This document shows, piece by piece, positions 1-7,796 of a DNA stretch of 17,773 nt (its first letter is position 1; each line of letters opens with the position of its first letter). A program made the translations under genes and the position numbers. Under the pieces are notes generated by a model. That model saw only the letters and a list, made by a program, of their open reading frames with translations, did no database searches and was not told the DNA's origin. The DNA comes from Pseudomonadota bacterium (GTDB lineage Bacteria > Desulfobacterota > Desulfovibrionia > Desulfovibrionales > Desulfovibrionaceae): assembly GCA_023411815.1 (NCBI GenBank), contig JAEYOJ010000025.1, positions 1-17,773 on the forward strand, in the 5' to 3' direction.

Positions 1-34
1 CCTGAATCTCCATCCACGCTTCCTTTGTGATCAT
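1..34 (-). CDS. istA: IS21-family transposase IstA, first 11 codons only
   Basis: The minus-strand ATG at 34-32 opens a frame reading MITKEAWMEIQ before it leaves the window. IS21-family IstA proteins commonly begin with a very similar run of the type MI(T/S)xExWMEI, just ahead of the helix-turn-helix. The start sits about 40 bp inside the second terminal repeat, the usual distance for istA. IstA is the DDE recombinase that works with the ATPase IstB. Whether the copy is intact cannot be judged from 11 codons. No strong ribosome binding site precedes the ATG. Confidence 0.7.
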   Translation of the reverse strand, partial: MITKEAWMEIQ

Positions 35-125
35 GGGCCAGACCCTGCCGGATCAGGCCACGTTCTTGGAAGGGTGGGTCAAATCTCAATCGCCGAGGTG
101 GGTCATTATTGCACTGCCGCTAACA
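1..125 (-). mobile_element. Left end of an IS21-family insertion sequence (rest lies outside the window)
   Basis: Read on the minus strand from position 125, the sequence begins with TG and holds two related terminal repeats. The first (125-98) ends in AATGACCCAC and the second (94-74) ends in TTTGACCCAC. They share the ...GACCCAC core and are spaced about 24 bp apart. This layout of multiple TG-starting terminal repeats with GACCCAC cores is typical of IS21-family left ends, where they bind the transposase. Just inside them, at 34, is an ATG opening a frame that begins like IstA. The element therefore extends leftward out of the window, and 125 is its outer boundary. The other end and the target duplication cannot be seen. 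Confidence 0.85.
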
Positions 126-126
126 G

Positions 127-471
127 GAACAAGCGAAACGTATACGTGAGATCATCGAGGAGTGTCTGCGCCGCGAAGAGCGCATCCTTATCTCGGATGC
201 CGTTATCCTGGAACTCACCTGGGTGCTCAGCAAGAAGTATGGTTTCACACGCGGAGATATCTGCCTACTCATTGAAAAGCTGCTCGCCAATCCCATATTC
301 CAAGTCCAGGACGCGGAAACGGTCGCCAGCGCCCTGGAGGGCTTCCGACTCAACGGCGGTTTCGCTGATCACCTCATCGTGGCCAAAGCCCAAAGGGATG
401 GAGCTTCCGCCCTGCTCAGCTTTGATCGCGAACTCCAGAAAATCTATCCGGAGTATGTCCTTCAGCCCTGA
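127..471 (+). pseudogene. VapC-type PIN-domain ribonuclease, N-terminus removed by IS21 insertion
   Basis: An uninterrupted frame from the IS boundary to the TGA at 469-471 encodes the last 114 residues of a PIN-domain protein. VapC-family PIN toxins cleave RNA using a cluster of acidic residues. Here the later acids remain: E29 of the fragment in ILELTWVL, D81 in GFADHLI and D100 in SFDREL. The opening DTN segment with the first catalytic aspartate, roughly the first 20 residues, is missing. The fragment starts at EQAKR, which normally follows a DDP motif, so the IS junction falls exactly where the homology begins. There is no start codon at the junction; an internal ATG at 223 would give only 82 residues and lose the catalytic E. 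No antitoxin gene is visible. The gene is almost certainly inactive. Its identity is from motif recognition only. Confidence 0.82.
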
Positions 472-509
472 AGGCAATTCCCATAAACGCTTCTGCAAAC
501 ACGATCGAT

Positions 510-523
510 CCATTATCTAATGG
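510..523. repeat. Short perfect inverted repeat, possible operator
   Basis: CCATTA and TAATGG are separated by 2 bp, about 55 bp before the start of the small exported-protein gene. The tight symmetric arrangement resembles a protein-binding palindrome more than a terminator. No promoter elements are clear beside it. A 6-bp arm can arise by chance, so this is tentative. Confidence 0.2.
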
Positions 524-578
524 CTCCACGCCCTGAGCTGTCTTATCTTGGGCTTCATTTCAGCGCAGGGGGGAGCAA

Positions 579-986
579 ATGCCGAATTCACCACGATCGA
601 TCACCAAGTTCATGCTGGCTGTAAGCGCGTCCGCAATGCTCGGTGTAGGCTTTGTCCCGGACGCGGGCATGCTGCCGGCCTTGCTGTCGCCGACCACTGC
701 CCTGGCCGTCGCCGGAGACAGCCTTTTGCCGAGACCCGAACGAATCGAGCGCAAGCCTCCTGATCGGAACGAAATCCAGTACTGGTACGAGGGTGAGATC
801 GCCAAGGAACAGGCCCGCTACGAACGCAATCTGCGCAAGATCGACCTGCGCTTCCAGGAGCAGTGGCCGGGCTCGGGCGAGGAGCGACAGCGCGCCTACG
901 ACCGGGCGCGCCAGCGCGAAACGGACAGGTACGAACGGGAGAGGCGGGAACTGCAGCGCGAATTCGAGCAGAAATTCAGGCGCTAG
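579..986 (+). CDS. Small exported, highly charged coiled-coil protein of unknown function
   Basis: I do not recognise this 135-residue protein. It begins with a basic stretch (PRSITK), then a hydrophobic segment at about residues 11-26. A less hydrophobic run to about residue 45 contains the possible signal-peptidase sites ALA and AVA (residues 41-45). The mature part, from about residue 48, is dominated by Arg and Glu, with YER/RQRE-type heptad-like patterns at 70-133, and is predicted to be a long charged helix or coiled coil. No cysteine and no known catalytic motif is visible. A strong AGGGGGGAG ribosome binding site (567-575) lies 3 nt before the ATG, which supports this start. A hairpin follows directly at 990-1022. 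The gene appears monocistronic and probably encodes a periplasmic protein. Confidence 0.7.
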   Translation: MPNSPRSITKFMLAVSASAMLGVGFVPDAGMLPALLSPTTALAVAGDSLLPRPERIERKPPDRNEIQYWYEGEIAKEQARYERNLRKIDLRFQEQWPGSGEERQRAYDRARQRETDRYERERRELQREFEQKFRR

Positions 987-989
987 CCG

Positions 990-1022
990 GGCGAGCAGAC
1001 CTGGCGCGATGTTCTGCTCGCC
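990..1022 (+). terminator. Perfect 10-bp stem-loop after the small exported-protein gene
   Basis: GGCGAGCAGA (990-999) pairs perfectly with TCTGCTCGCC (1013-1022) across a 13-nt loop, three nucleotides after the stop at 986. Position fits a terminator or 3'-end stabiliser for the 579-986 gene. There is no proper T-run after it (only TACTCGCTTTC), so intrinsic termination is not assured. Confidence 0.45.
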
Positions 1023-1142
1023 TACTCGCTTTCGGTTTCCAACCCGATGAGTCGCATCCAGGCGATTGAAGGCATGCATGGGCCACGGCATTCGCCCTGG
1101 CTCCCTCGGCTCCCCTCCGTCGCCGATGAATCCATGTGAATC

Positions 1143-1177
1143 CGCCTGCATGGGACGCAAATACATCATTGCAGGCG
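1143..1177. repeat. 8-bp inverted repeat upstream of the TPR gene
   Basis: CGCCTGCA (1143-1150) and TGCAGGCG (1170-1177) form a perfect inverted repeat across 19 bp, extendable by three more pairs past a single-base bulge. It lies about 70-105 bp ahead of the TPR gene and just upstream of the only plausible promoter there. It could be an operator or an RNA hairpin; the sequence does not decide. Confidence 0.3.
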
Positions 1178-1196
1178 ATTTTCGTGCTTATTGATA

Positions 1197-1226
1197 TTGA
1201 TTTGTCGGTCGCCATGCATGTAGGAT
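1197..1226 (+). promoter_or_regulatory. Possible sigma70-like promoter for the TPR gene
   Basis: TTGATT (1197-1202) and TAGGAT (1221-1226) are 18 bp apart, each matching 4 of 6 consensus bases. A start near 1233 would leave only a few bases before the AGGA ribosome binding site at 1237-1240. This is weak and based on pattern alone. Confidence 0.2.
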
Positions 1227-1248
1227 GCAACGCACCAGGATATCCCAC

Positions 1249-2217
1249 ATGACTTCTACGAAACCATCGGGCATCGCCATTACCCCGCCCAAGGATCTCA
1301 TGGTCGGCGTGTTCTCCTCCGAAAGGATGACGCGCGTCGGCTTCGGGGCGACATCGAGCAAGGTCAAGGAGACCATCTACTATCTGGTGCGTGAGCTCGA
1401 AGACGGCATGTACGAGACCCAGCCCATGAATCCAAACTGGCTGCCCATGGGCATCAAGGCCGTCATCACCAGGGAACAGCTCCTCAAGCAATACATGCCC
1501 GAGCCGGAGCTGTACTCCAAGAACGTGCTGCCCAAGATGGCCGAGTTGCGCAAGGCTCTGGCCTGGGGCGACAAGTACCGCCAGCAAGGCAACTATTTTT
1601 CGGCCGAAATGGAATACGGCAAGGCCCTTAACCTGGACGAGGACAATATCCGGGCCACATTCGGTATCGGCATCTGCTACATAGAGCGCAAGGACATCGA
1701 GAAGGCCCAGAAGGTCTTCCAGAAGCTCATGGCCCTGGAGGCGACCTACGCCCCCGAGCACAAGCACATGTTCAACGAGTTCGGCATCGCCCTGCGCAAG
1801 GGCCAGCTGTACGACCAGGCCATTGAATACTACGAGAAGGCCGTGACCCTCGCCCCGGATGACGAGAACCTGCATTTCAATATAGCCCGCGCCGCCTTCC
1901 ACAAGAACGACGTGCGCAAGGTCTACCGGCACGTGTCCGCATGCCTTAAGCTCAACCCTGCCCATGAAAAGGCCTTGCAGGTCAAGGCCTACCTGGACCG
2001 CAAGGTGGGCCAGAACGTCGCCGCCGTGCTTCAGGAGACCCCGGAAGCGATGCCGGACGTCGCCGCCCCCGAGCAGGCCGCCCCGGCTCAATGCGAGCGC
2101 CCGGACTCCAGCGCCAACCCGCTCTTCGCTCCCGGCACCCGAAAAGGCGATTCCGGCGCAAATCCCTATCAGCCTGCGCTGACGCTTACCACGCGTCAAA
2201 CGAACAAGAAGAAATAG
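1249..2217 (+). CDS. Tetratricopeptide-repeat protein
   Basis: This 322-residue protein has a conserved-looking N-terminal segment (about 18-75, with GVFSSERMTRVGFG) that I cannot assign. About four TPR-like helical pairs follow at residues 103-240, recognisable from patterns such as GNYFSAEMEYGKALNLD and GQLYDQAIEYYEKAVTLAP. The tail from about residue 262 is rich in Ala, Pro and Ser and ends in Lys residues, so it is probably disordered. TPR arrays bind other proteins; no enzymatic motif or signal peptide is seen. The start at 1249 is preferred because AGGA (1237-1240) lies 8 nt ahead. The ATG at 1225, in the same frame, has its purine run touching it. The gene may be cotranscribed with the phosphohydrolase 36 bp downstream. 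Confidence 0.85.
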   Translation: MTSTKPSGIAITPPKDLMVGVFSSERMTRVGFGATSSKVKETIYYLVRELEDGMYETQPMNPNWLPMGIKAVITREQLLKQYMPEPELYSKNVLPKMAELRKALAWGDKYRQQGNYFSAEMEYGKALNLDEDNIRATFGIGICYIERKDIEKAQKVFQKLMALEATYAPEHKHMFNEFGIALRKGQLYDQAIEYYEKAVTLAPDDENLHFNIARAAFHKNDVRKVYRHVSACLKLNPAHEKALQVKAYLDRKVGQNVAAVLQETPEAMPDVAAPEQAAPAQCERPDSSANPLFAPGTRKGDSGANPYQPALTLTTRQTNKKK

Positions 2218-2253
2218 CTACCGCCGGGAAACCGCACGGTACCAATCCCGCCC

Positions 2254-3558
2254 ATGTCCCAGCGCTCCCGCCTAGTCGTCCTGGGCCTCGACGGACTCGC
2301 CCTGCCGCTGGCCCGCACCCTCTGCGGCCTGACCGATCTTCCGGCCCTGGCCTCCCTGACCAGCGACCCGCGCGCCACGCAAGTGGCTTCCGAACTGCCC
2401 GAGCTCTCGCCCGTCAACTGGACCTCCTTCTTCACCGCCTGCGGTCCCGGCGAACACGGCGTGTACGGCTTCACGCGTCTCGATCCGTCGAGCTACGCGC
2501 TATCCGTCACAGATTCGAGCCACATCCGCACGCCGACGATCTTCGACCGCCTGAGCAGCCGCGGACTCGTTTCCAAGGTGCTCAACCTGCCCAACACCTA
2601 CCCGGCCAAGCCCTTGCGCGGCATGCTCGTGTCTGGTTTCGTGGCCCCGGAACTGTCCCGCGCCGTGCATCCGCCGGTGCTCGCGTCCATTCTTGCCCGC
2701 CAGGGGTATATCCTCGAAGCCGAGACCTCCCGCGGGCGCGCCGAGCCCGATCTGCTCCTTGACGGCCTGACGCGCAGCCTCGTCTCGCGCCAGGCGGCGC
2801 TGGACCTGCTCTGGAGCGGTGTGGACTTCGATCTCTTCGTCTGCGTGCTGACCGAGACGGACCGGCTTTTCCACTTCTTTCTCGATGCGGTGCTCGACCC
2901 TGCCCACTGGCAGCACGGCAGATGCATGAAGCTGTTGCGCCTGTGGGACTCCGTCCTGGGCGACGCCCTCGAACGCCATGCGGACCTGCCCGAGCCCAAA
3001 CGGCTCGTGGTCCTTGCCGATCACGGCTTCGTGCCGCTCATCACCGAGGTGGACATCAACGCCTGGCTCGCGCGCGCCGGATTCCTGCGCCTGCTGCCCG
3101 GCGCCAGCCAGCCCGAGGGAGGCCAGTGGGACGCGACGCGCATCGCACCCGAATCCCGCGCCTTTGCCCTGGATCCCGGGCGCATCTACCTGCACGACCG
3201 CGAACGATTCGGCCGGGGACGGCTGGACCGGCAAGAGGCCAAGGCCGTGCGCGAGGATATCCGCCAGGGTCTGCTCGAACTGCGTTTCGAAGGGCGGCCG
3301 GTACTTGAGGCGGTGCACAAAGGCGAGGAACTGTACGCCGGCCCGCAAGCGCACCACGCGCCAGACCTTGTCTGCGTCGGCCACCCCGGCTTCGATCTCA
3401 AGGCCAAGTTCGACCGCCGCGAGATATTCGGTCTGTTCGGCCGGACGGGCACGCACAGCACCCGCGATGCGATCTTCTGGGACAGCCTCGGGTCGCGGCC
3501 CGCGTTGTTGCGCGACACAGGCAAGCTGGTTCTGAACCATTTCGGGCTGGCGATCTGA
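2254..3558 (+). CDS. Alkaline-phosphatase-superfamily (type I phosphodiesterase/nucleotide pyrophosphatase-like) hydrolase
   Basis: A 434-residue protein with the metal-site layout of the superfamily. D13 lies in VLGLDG. The nucleophile region PVNWTSFF has T57 as the likely nucleophile, followed by GPGEHGVYGF with H68. D203 and H207 lie in TETDRLFHFF, D256 and H257 in LADHGF, and H401 in GTHSTRDA. Together these are the two-metal ligands and nucleophile expected for an active enzyme acting on phosphate mono- or diesters. There is no signal peptide, so it is probably cytoplasmic; relatives of this type are often near polysaccharide or lipid genes, but none is present here. The substrate cannot be told. 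The ribosome binding site is weak. The start is chosen because the beta strand leading to D13 begins just after it. It lies 36 bp after the TPR gene. Confidence 0.85.
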   Translation: MSQRSRLVVLGLDGLALPLARTLCGLTDLPALASLTSDPRATQVASELPELSPVNWTSFFTACGPGEHGVYGFTRLDPSSYALSVTDSSHIRTPTIFDRLSSRGLVSKVLNLPNTYPAKPLRGMLVSGFVAPELSRAVHPPVLASILARQGYILEAETSRGRAEPDLLLDGLTRSLVSRQAALDLLWSGVDFDLFVCVLTETDRLFHFFLDAVLDPAHWQHGRCMKLLRLWDSVLGDALERHADLPEPKRLVVLADHGFVPLITEVDINAWLARAGFLRLLPGASQPEGGQWDATRIAPESRAFALDPGRIYLHDRERFGRGRLDRQEAKAVREDIRQGLLELRFEGRPVLEAVHKGEELYAGPQAHHAPDLVCVGHPGFDLKAKFDRREIFGLFGRTGTHSTRDAIFWDSLGSRPALLRDTGKLVLNHFGLAI

Positions 3559-3576
3559 CGCATTTTCTTTTTGCTG

Positions 3577-3607
3577 ATGACAAAATAGCACTCTTGACCT
3601 ATAGAAT
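3577..3607 (+). promoter_or_regulatory. Possible promoter before the 93-residue gene
   Basis: ATGACA (3577-3582) and TAGAAT (3602-3607) each match 5 of 6 sigma70 bases but are 19 bp apart, which is long. The stretch 3559-3634 is AT-rich compared with its surroundings and separates two genes, so a promoter is expected here. The exact elements are uncertain. Confidence 0.25.
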
Positions 3608-3634
3608 CGTGCTGATTACCATAGGAGTGTCGCC

Positions 3635-3916
3635 ATGCATAAGACAGTCAGCGCCTATCTTGACCACTTCCACTTCGAATTCGGCGAAGCCGGCGCCGTC
3701 GTGACCCTTTCATCCTCGGCTCCCGACAGCCTGAGACAACTCTATGACCGGCTATGTGCAAAGCATCCTTCCGAAACCGCCATATGCCTCTATGAAGGCC
3801 TGGCCGCCATCGCGTGCGCGGACGAGTGCACGCCCTTGACTTTCGATGCCGAGATATGCCCAGCCAACTTCATGCGGGAACTCACGGTCGAGCTTGAGCG
3901 CATGCCAGCGGCCTAG
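3635..3916 (+). CDS. Small protein of unknown function
   Basis: I do not recognise this 93-residue protein. It is acidic, with no signal peptide or membrane segment. It has three cysteines (in RLCAKH, IACADEC and EICPANF there are four in all, the middle two close together) but no metal-binding spacing I can name. Predicted structure is mixed alpha/beta. AGGAG (3623-3627) lies 7 nt before the ATG, a strong ribosome binding site, so the start is secure. Its stop is 17 bp before the GTG of the DUF1566-type gene, which suggests that the two are cotranscribed and may act together. Confidence 0.75.
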   Translation: MHKTVSAYLDHFHFEFGEAGAVVTLSSSAPDSLRQLYDRLCAKHPSETAICLYEGLAAIACADECTPLTFDAEICPANFMRELTVELERMPAA

Positions 3917-3933
3917 CCTGGGCAAGGACGCGC

Positions 3934-4932
3934 GTGGGCAATCATTATCTCTGGTCCGGTCTCGCAAGCTGCTGGGACACCGCGGGACATCCCGTGGACT
4001 GCGCCGGCTCGAGGCAGGACGCCGATTTCCAGCCGGGCCATCATTGGCCTGAGCCTCGGTTCGCGGACCATGGCGAGCTTATCGTTGACCTGGGCACCGG
4101 CCTGACCTGGACACGCAACGCCAATCCAATGGATTTCCCGGCTACCTGGAGCGAGGCGCTCGATTTCGTGCGGCGCATGAACGCCAGGGCTACCCATGGC
4201 CACACCGACTGGCGCATGCCGAACAGGCGCGAGCTGCGCAGTCTGATAAGCCACGCCGCGCGCAAGCCCGCCCTTCCCGCGAACCATCCCTTCCGCGGCG
4301 TTTTTCTCGGCTGGTACTGGACCTGCACGACCTCGGCCCTGGCACCCGCCTATGCCTGGTATGTGCACATGGAAGGCGGGCGCATGTTCTACGGCCGCAA
4401 GGACCAGTACTGCCTGCTGTGGCCCGTGCGCGGCAAAAGTTCCGTGCTGCCTGCCACGGGTCAGACGATCTGCTACGACGAGCAGGGTCGTGAGATCGCC
4501 TGCTCCGGCAGCCTGCAGGACGGAGAGTTTCGCGCCGGCGTAGCCTGGCCGTCCCCGCGCTTCACGATTCTGGACAGCGGCGTGCGCGACGAGTTGACCG
4601 GGCTCGTGTGGACCCGGTCGGCAGACCTGGCCGGGAATCCCGTCACCTGGAAGGCGGCCTTGGACCTTGCGGCGGACCTTGCGGCCCGTGACGGCCTTCC
4701 CTGGCGGTTGCCGAGCATCAACGAGCTGGAAAGCCTTGTGGATGCCTCGCGCCACTCCCCCGCCCTGCCCGCCGGCCACCCCTTCGAGCATGTGCCCGAG
4801 GCTTGCTGGTCTTCCAGCACCAGCTTCTTCGAGCCCGACTGGGCCTACTGCCTCTACTTCCACAAGGGCGCGGTCGGCGTGGGCTACAAGCCCAATCCGG
4901 AGTTCGCCGTGTGGCTCGTGCGCGACGAATAG
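3934..4932 (+). CDS. Protein with two tandem DUF1566 (Lcl C-terminal-like) units
   Basis: This 332-residue protein is an internal duplication. Unit 1 (about 8-167) and unit 2 (about 174-330) each have a Cys-flanked N-terminal stretch, C13...C23 and C180...C190. Each then has a WPxPRF motif, a TGLxWTR motif, a helix, a WR(M/L)P segment, a PALPAxHPF turn and a C-terminal W-rich beta region ending (L/V)WxVR. This order is characteristic of DUF1566 proteins, whose fold is generally thought to be C-type-lectin/formylglycine-enzyme-like and which are common in deltaproteobacteria. Function is unknown; binding is more likely than catalysis. The start is GTG with AAGGA (3924-3928) 5 nt ahead. The frame is closed by a stop at 3895-3897, so a signal peptide is excluded. 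Many relatives are exported, so a cytoplasmic form is noteworthy. It lies 17 bp after the 93-residue gene. Confidence 0.85.
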   Translation: MGNHYLWSGLASCWDTAGHPVDCAGSRQDADFQPGHHWPEPRFADHGELIVDLGTGLTWTRNANPMDFPATWSEALDFVRRMNARATHGHTDWRMPNRRELRSLISHAARKPALPANHPFRGVFLGWYWTCTTSALAPAYAWYVHMEGGRMFYGRKDQYCLLWPVRGKSSVLPATGQTICYDEQGREIACSGSLQDGEFRAGVAWPSPRFTILDSGVRDELTGLVWTRSADLAGNPVTWKAALDLAADLAARDGLPWRLPSINELESLVDASRHSPALPAGHPFEHVPEACWSSSTSFFEPDWAYCLYFHKGAVGVGYKPNPEFAVWLVRDE

Positions 4933-5076
4933 ATCGCACACGCAACCGACCTGCCTTAGCGCTTTCCCGTCAAACTACCCGTCCCTCCGAAACAGGCCCG
5001 AACCACGCGCCCTTTCCGCGAGCCGCGCGATTTGGCTTCCGGCCGTCTTTCTCCTGGACCCATGGCAGCCGATGCG

Positions 5077-5085
5077 TGTTATACT
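5077..5085 (+). promoter_or_regulatory. Extended -10 promoter for the YeeE/YedE-like gene
   Basis: TG, one base, then TATACT matches the extended -10 pattern TGnTATAAT with a single difference. No good -35 stands at the usual distance, which extended -10 promoters tolerate. Transcription would begin near 5092, giving a leader of about 50 nt with the GGAGG site at 5129-5133. The 4933-5076 stretch upstream shows no gene. Confidence 0.45.
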
Positions 5086-5140
5086 CATGGCGGCCACGCA
5101 TGCCGCTTGACGCAACGCACGCATGAACGGAGGCAGCCTG

Positions 5141-5698
5141 ATGATCGACCGCATCCGCAACAATGGACGCCTGCAGCTCCTGCTTGGGCTTGCCGTGGGC
5201 ATATGCTTCGGATTTCTGCTGCAGCGCGCGGGGGTGACCCGCTACGAGCGACTGCTGGGACAACTGCTGTTCCAGGACTGGACCGTGGGCAAGGTCCTGC
5301 TGACGGCCGTGCTGACCGGCATGATCGGTTCACACCTTCTTGCCCGTTACGGCCTCGTGCACATCAAGGAGAAGCACGGAGCCTGGGGCGCCACGGCCTT
5401 GGGCGCGCTCGTCTTCGGCGTGGGCTTCGGCCTGCTGGGCTACTGCCCCGGGACCATGGCCGGCGCCGTGGGCCAGGGCAGCCTGGACGCCCTCGCGGGC
5501 GGCGTGCCCGGCATGCTGCTTGGCAGCTGGGCCTACGCCGTTTCCTACGACCGCTTAAACCAGAGCGTGCTGCACCGTGGGCCGCTCCGCTTCAACAAGC
5601 TGCAACAACTGCTCGGCTGGGACGACTGGCGCACGATCTTCTTCGTCAGCACGCTCATCCTGGCCTTCCTGCTCGGCCTGGAAGCCCTGGGTTTGTAG
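5141..5698 (+). CDS. Half-size YeeE/YedE-family (sulfur transport) membrane protein
   Basis: This 185-residue integral membrane protein has about five hydrophobic segments: residues 11-29, 49-68, 82-103, 114-134 and 165-183. The central GVGFGLLGYCPGT motif (93-105) and the later Gly-rich GGVPGMLLGSWAYA segment are hallmarks of YeeE/YedE. That family includes the thiosulfate transporter TsuA, in which membrane cysteines relay the sulfur compound. C22 and C102 here are candidate equivalents. Full-length family members are about twice this size; half-size forms usually occur in pairs, but no partner gene is in the window. The ATG at 5141 is favoured by GGAGG (5129-5133) 7 nt ahead; an in-frame ATG at 5123 lies upstream of that site. 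Sulfur-compound transport fits a sulfate reducer, but the substrate is inferred. Confidence 0.78.
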   Translation: MIDRIRNNGRLQLLLGLAVGICFGFLLQRAGVTRYERLLGQLLFQDWTVGKVLLTAVLTGMIGSHLLARYGLVHIKEKHGAWGATALGALVFGVGFGLLGYCPGTMAGAVGQGSLDALAGGVPGMLLGSWAYAVSYDRLNQSVLHRGPLRFNKLQQLLGWDDWRTIFFVSTLILAFLLGLEALGL

Positions 5699-5811
5699 CC
5701 GCGAACGGCTACGCCTATCCCGGAAATCCAATCATCCTGGATCAGTGCGCGAGGGAACTGCGCGAATCCAGAGGCGCGCCTTGCTTCGGATAAGGCCCTG
5801 GTGGGACGGGT

Positions 5812-5836
5812 CCGGGAAGGGCGAAACCCTTCCCGG
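5812..5836. terminator. Hairpin between convergent YeeE-like and livF genes
   Basis: CCGGGAAGGG and CCCTTCCCGG form a perfect 10-bp stem with a CGAAA loop. It lies 114 bp after the plus-strand YeeE-like gene and 17 bp after the stop of minus-strand livF, so it can serve both strands. T-runs are lacking on either side. The rest of 5699-5853 shows no gene. Confidence 0.6.
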
Positions 5837-5853
5837 TTCATGCACGGAGCGCC

Positions 5854-6572
<719 letters not shown>

Positions 6573-6573
<1 letters not shown>

Positions 6574-7796
6574 TATTCCGCCTCCTCGGACCTGCGGCCC
6601 ATGCGCTTGGCCGGCCACAAGCCGGTGGGCCGCACGAGCATCATGACGGTCATGGCCCCGCCGAAGGCCAGCATGCGGTACAGCTCGAAGCCGCGGAAGA
6701 CTTCGGGCAGGGCCACAAGGGCCAGCGCTCCAAGGATGATGCCGGGAATGGAGCCAAGGCCGCCGAGGACCACCATGGCCAGGACCATGGCCGACTCGAT
6801 AAAGGTGAAGCTCTCCGGACTCACGAAGCGCATGCGCGCGGCGAAGAAGGCCCCGGCCAGGCCGCCGAACACCGCGCCCATGGCATAGGCCAGCAACTTG
6901 AGCAGGAACGTGTTCACGCCCATGAGCTCGGCGGCGGTCTCATCCTCGCGGATGGCCTCCCAGGCCCGGCCGATGCGCGAGAAGTTGAGCCTGTGCACGG
7001 CGATGATGGTGATCACGGCCAGGAACAGCACGACATAGTAAAGGTACTGGAGCTTGCGCAGGGTCATGACCTCGAAGCCCAGGCCGTCCTCGAAGGTCGG
7101 CACGACCATTGTGGGCGAGGCGATGCCGAGGATGCCGTTGGGGCCGTTGGTCAAGGCCATCCAGTTGTTGAGGATGATGCGGATGATCTCGCCGAAACCC
7201 AGGGTCACGATAGCCAGGTAGTCGCCGCGCATGCGCAGCGTGGGATAGCCGATGATGCAGCCGGCCATGCTGGCCAACAGCGCCGCGATGGGCAGGCAGA
7301 ACCAGAACGGCAGGCCGTAGTGCACGGAGAGCAGCGCGTAGGTGTACGCGCCCACGCCGTAGAAGGCGATGTAGCCCAGGTCCAGCAGGCCGGCCAGGCC
7401 CACGACCACGTTGAGCCCGAGCCCCAGGCAGATGTACACGAGCACGCTGACCGCCACGTCCTGGGCGTAGCGTTCCGTGAATTGGGGATAGGCCAGGGCC
7501 AGGGCCAGCAGCAGGATGATCCAGACCTGTTTCGGAACAACCCCGGCCGCTTTCAGTCCGCCTTCCGCCGCCTTGGACATGGGCCGGGAGATGAACCTGA
7601 AGGCGCCGAACTTGTTGAGCTGCCACAGACCGAAGAAAACGACCGCAGCCACGGCCACTCGAATCCAGACCTGGAAGCTCCTGTCGAAGGCCAGCGTCCC
7701 GTCGGCGTTGATGCCCAGGAGCGGCCACAGCAGCAGGAAGAACCAACCCAGCCCGACGGCCAGGAAAAGCCAGGGCCGGCTAGACGCGGGTATCAT
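6573..7796 (-). CDS. livM: Branched-chain amino acid ABC transporter, permease LivM
   Basis: This 407-residue inner-membrane permease has an N-terminal extension of about 90 residues with two or three membrane segments (about 10-30 and 46-66). The conserved LivM core follows, with GLNVVVGLAGLLDLGYIAFYGVGA split by the usual turns, then TLGFGEIIRI and GPNGILGI. EAA-like coupling residues REDETAAELMGVN lie near 285-297, with the last transmembrane segments after them. The length matches the long LivM type known from E. coli. The start overlaps the livH 3' end by 17 bp, with a GGGGGAG ribosome binding site inside livH. It pairs with LivH to form the channel. The stop shares bases with the livF start. 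Confidence 0.93.

Noticed and set aside
74..520. Plus-strand 148-codon frame over the IS end and PIN remnant
   Set aside because: It starts inside the IS terminal repeat and reads the PIN remnant in the wrong frame.
1225..1248. Earlier ATG for the TPR protein
   Set aside because: Its purine run touches the ATG, while the ATG at 1249 has AGGA at ideal spacing.
976..2199. Minus-strand open frame opposite the TPR gene
   Set aside because: It is antisense to a gene with TPR motifs and a good Shine-Dalgarno, and it has no recognisable motif itself.
3594..3622. TTGACC and TACCAT as a sigma70 promoter with 17-bp spacing
   Set aside because: Transcription would begin after the AGGAG site of the gene it should serve, removing its ribosome binding site.
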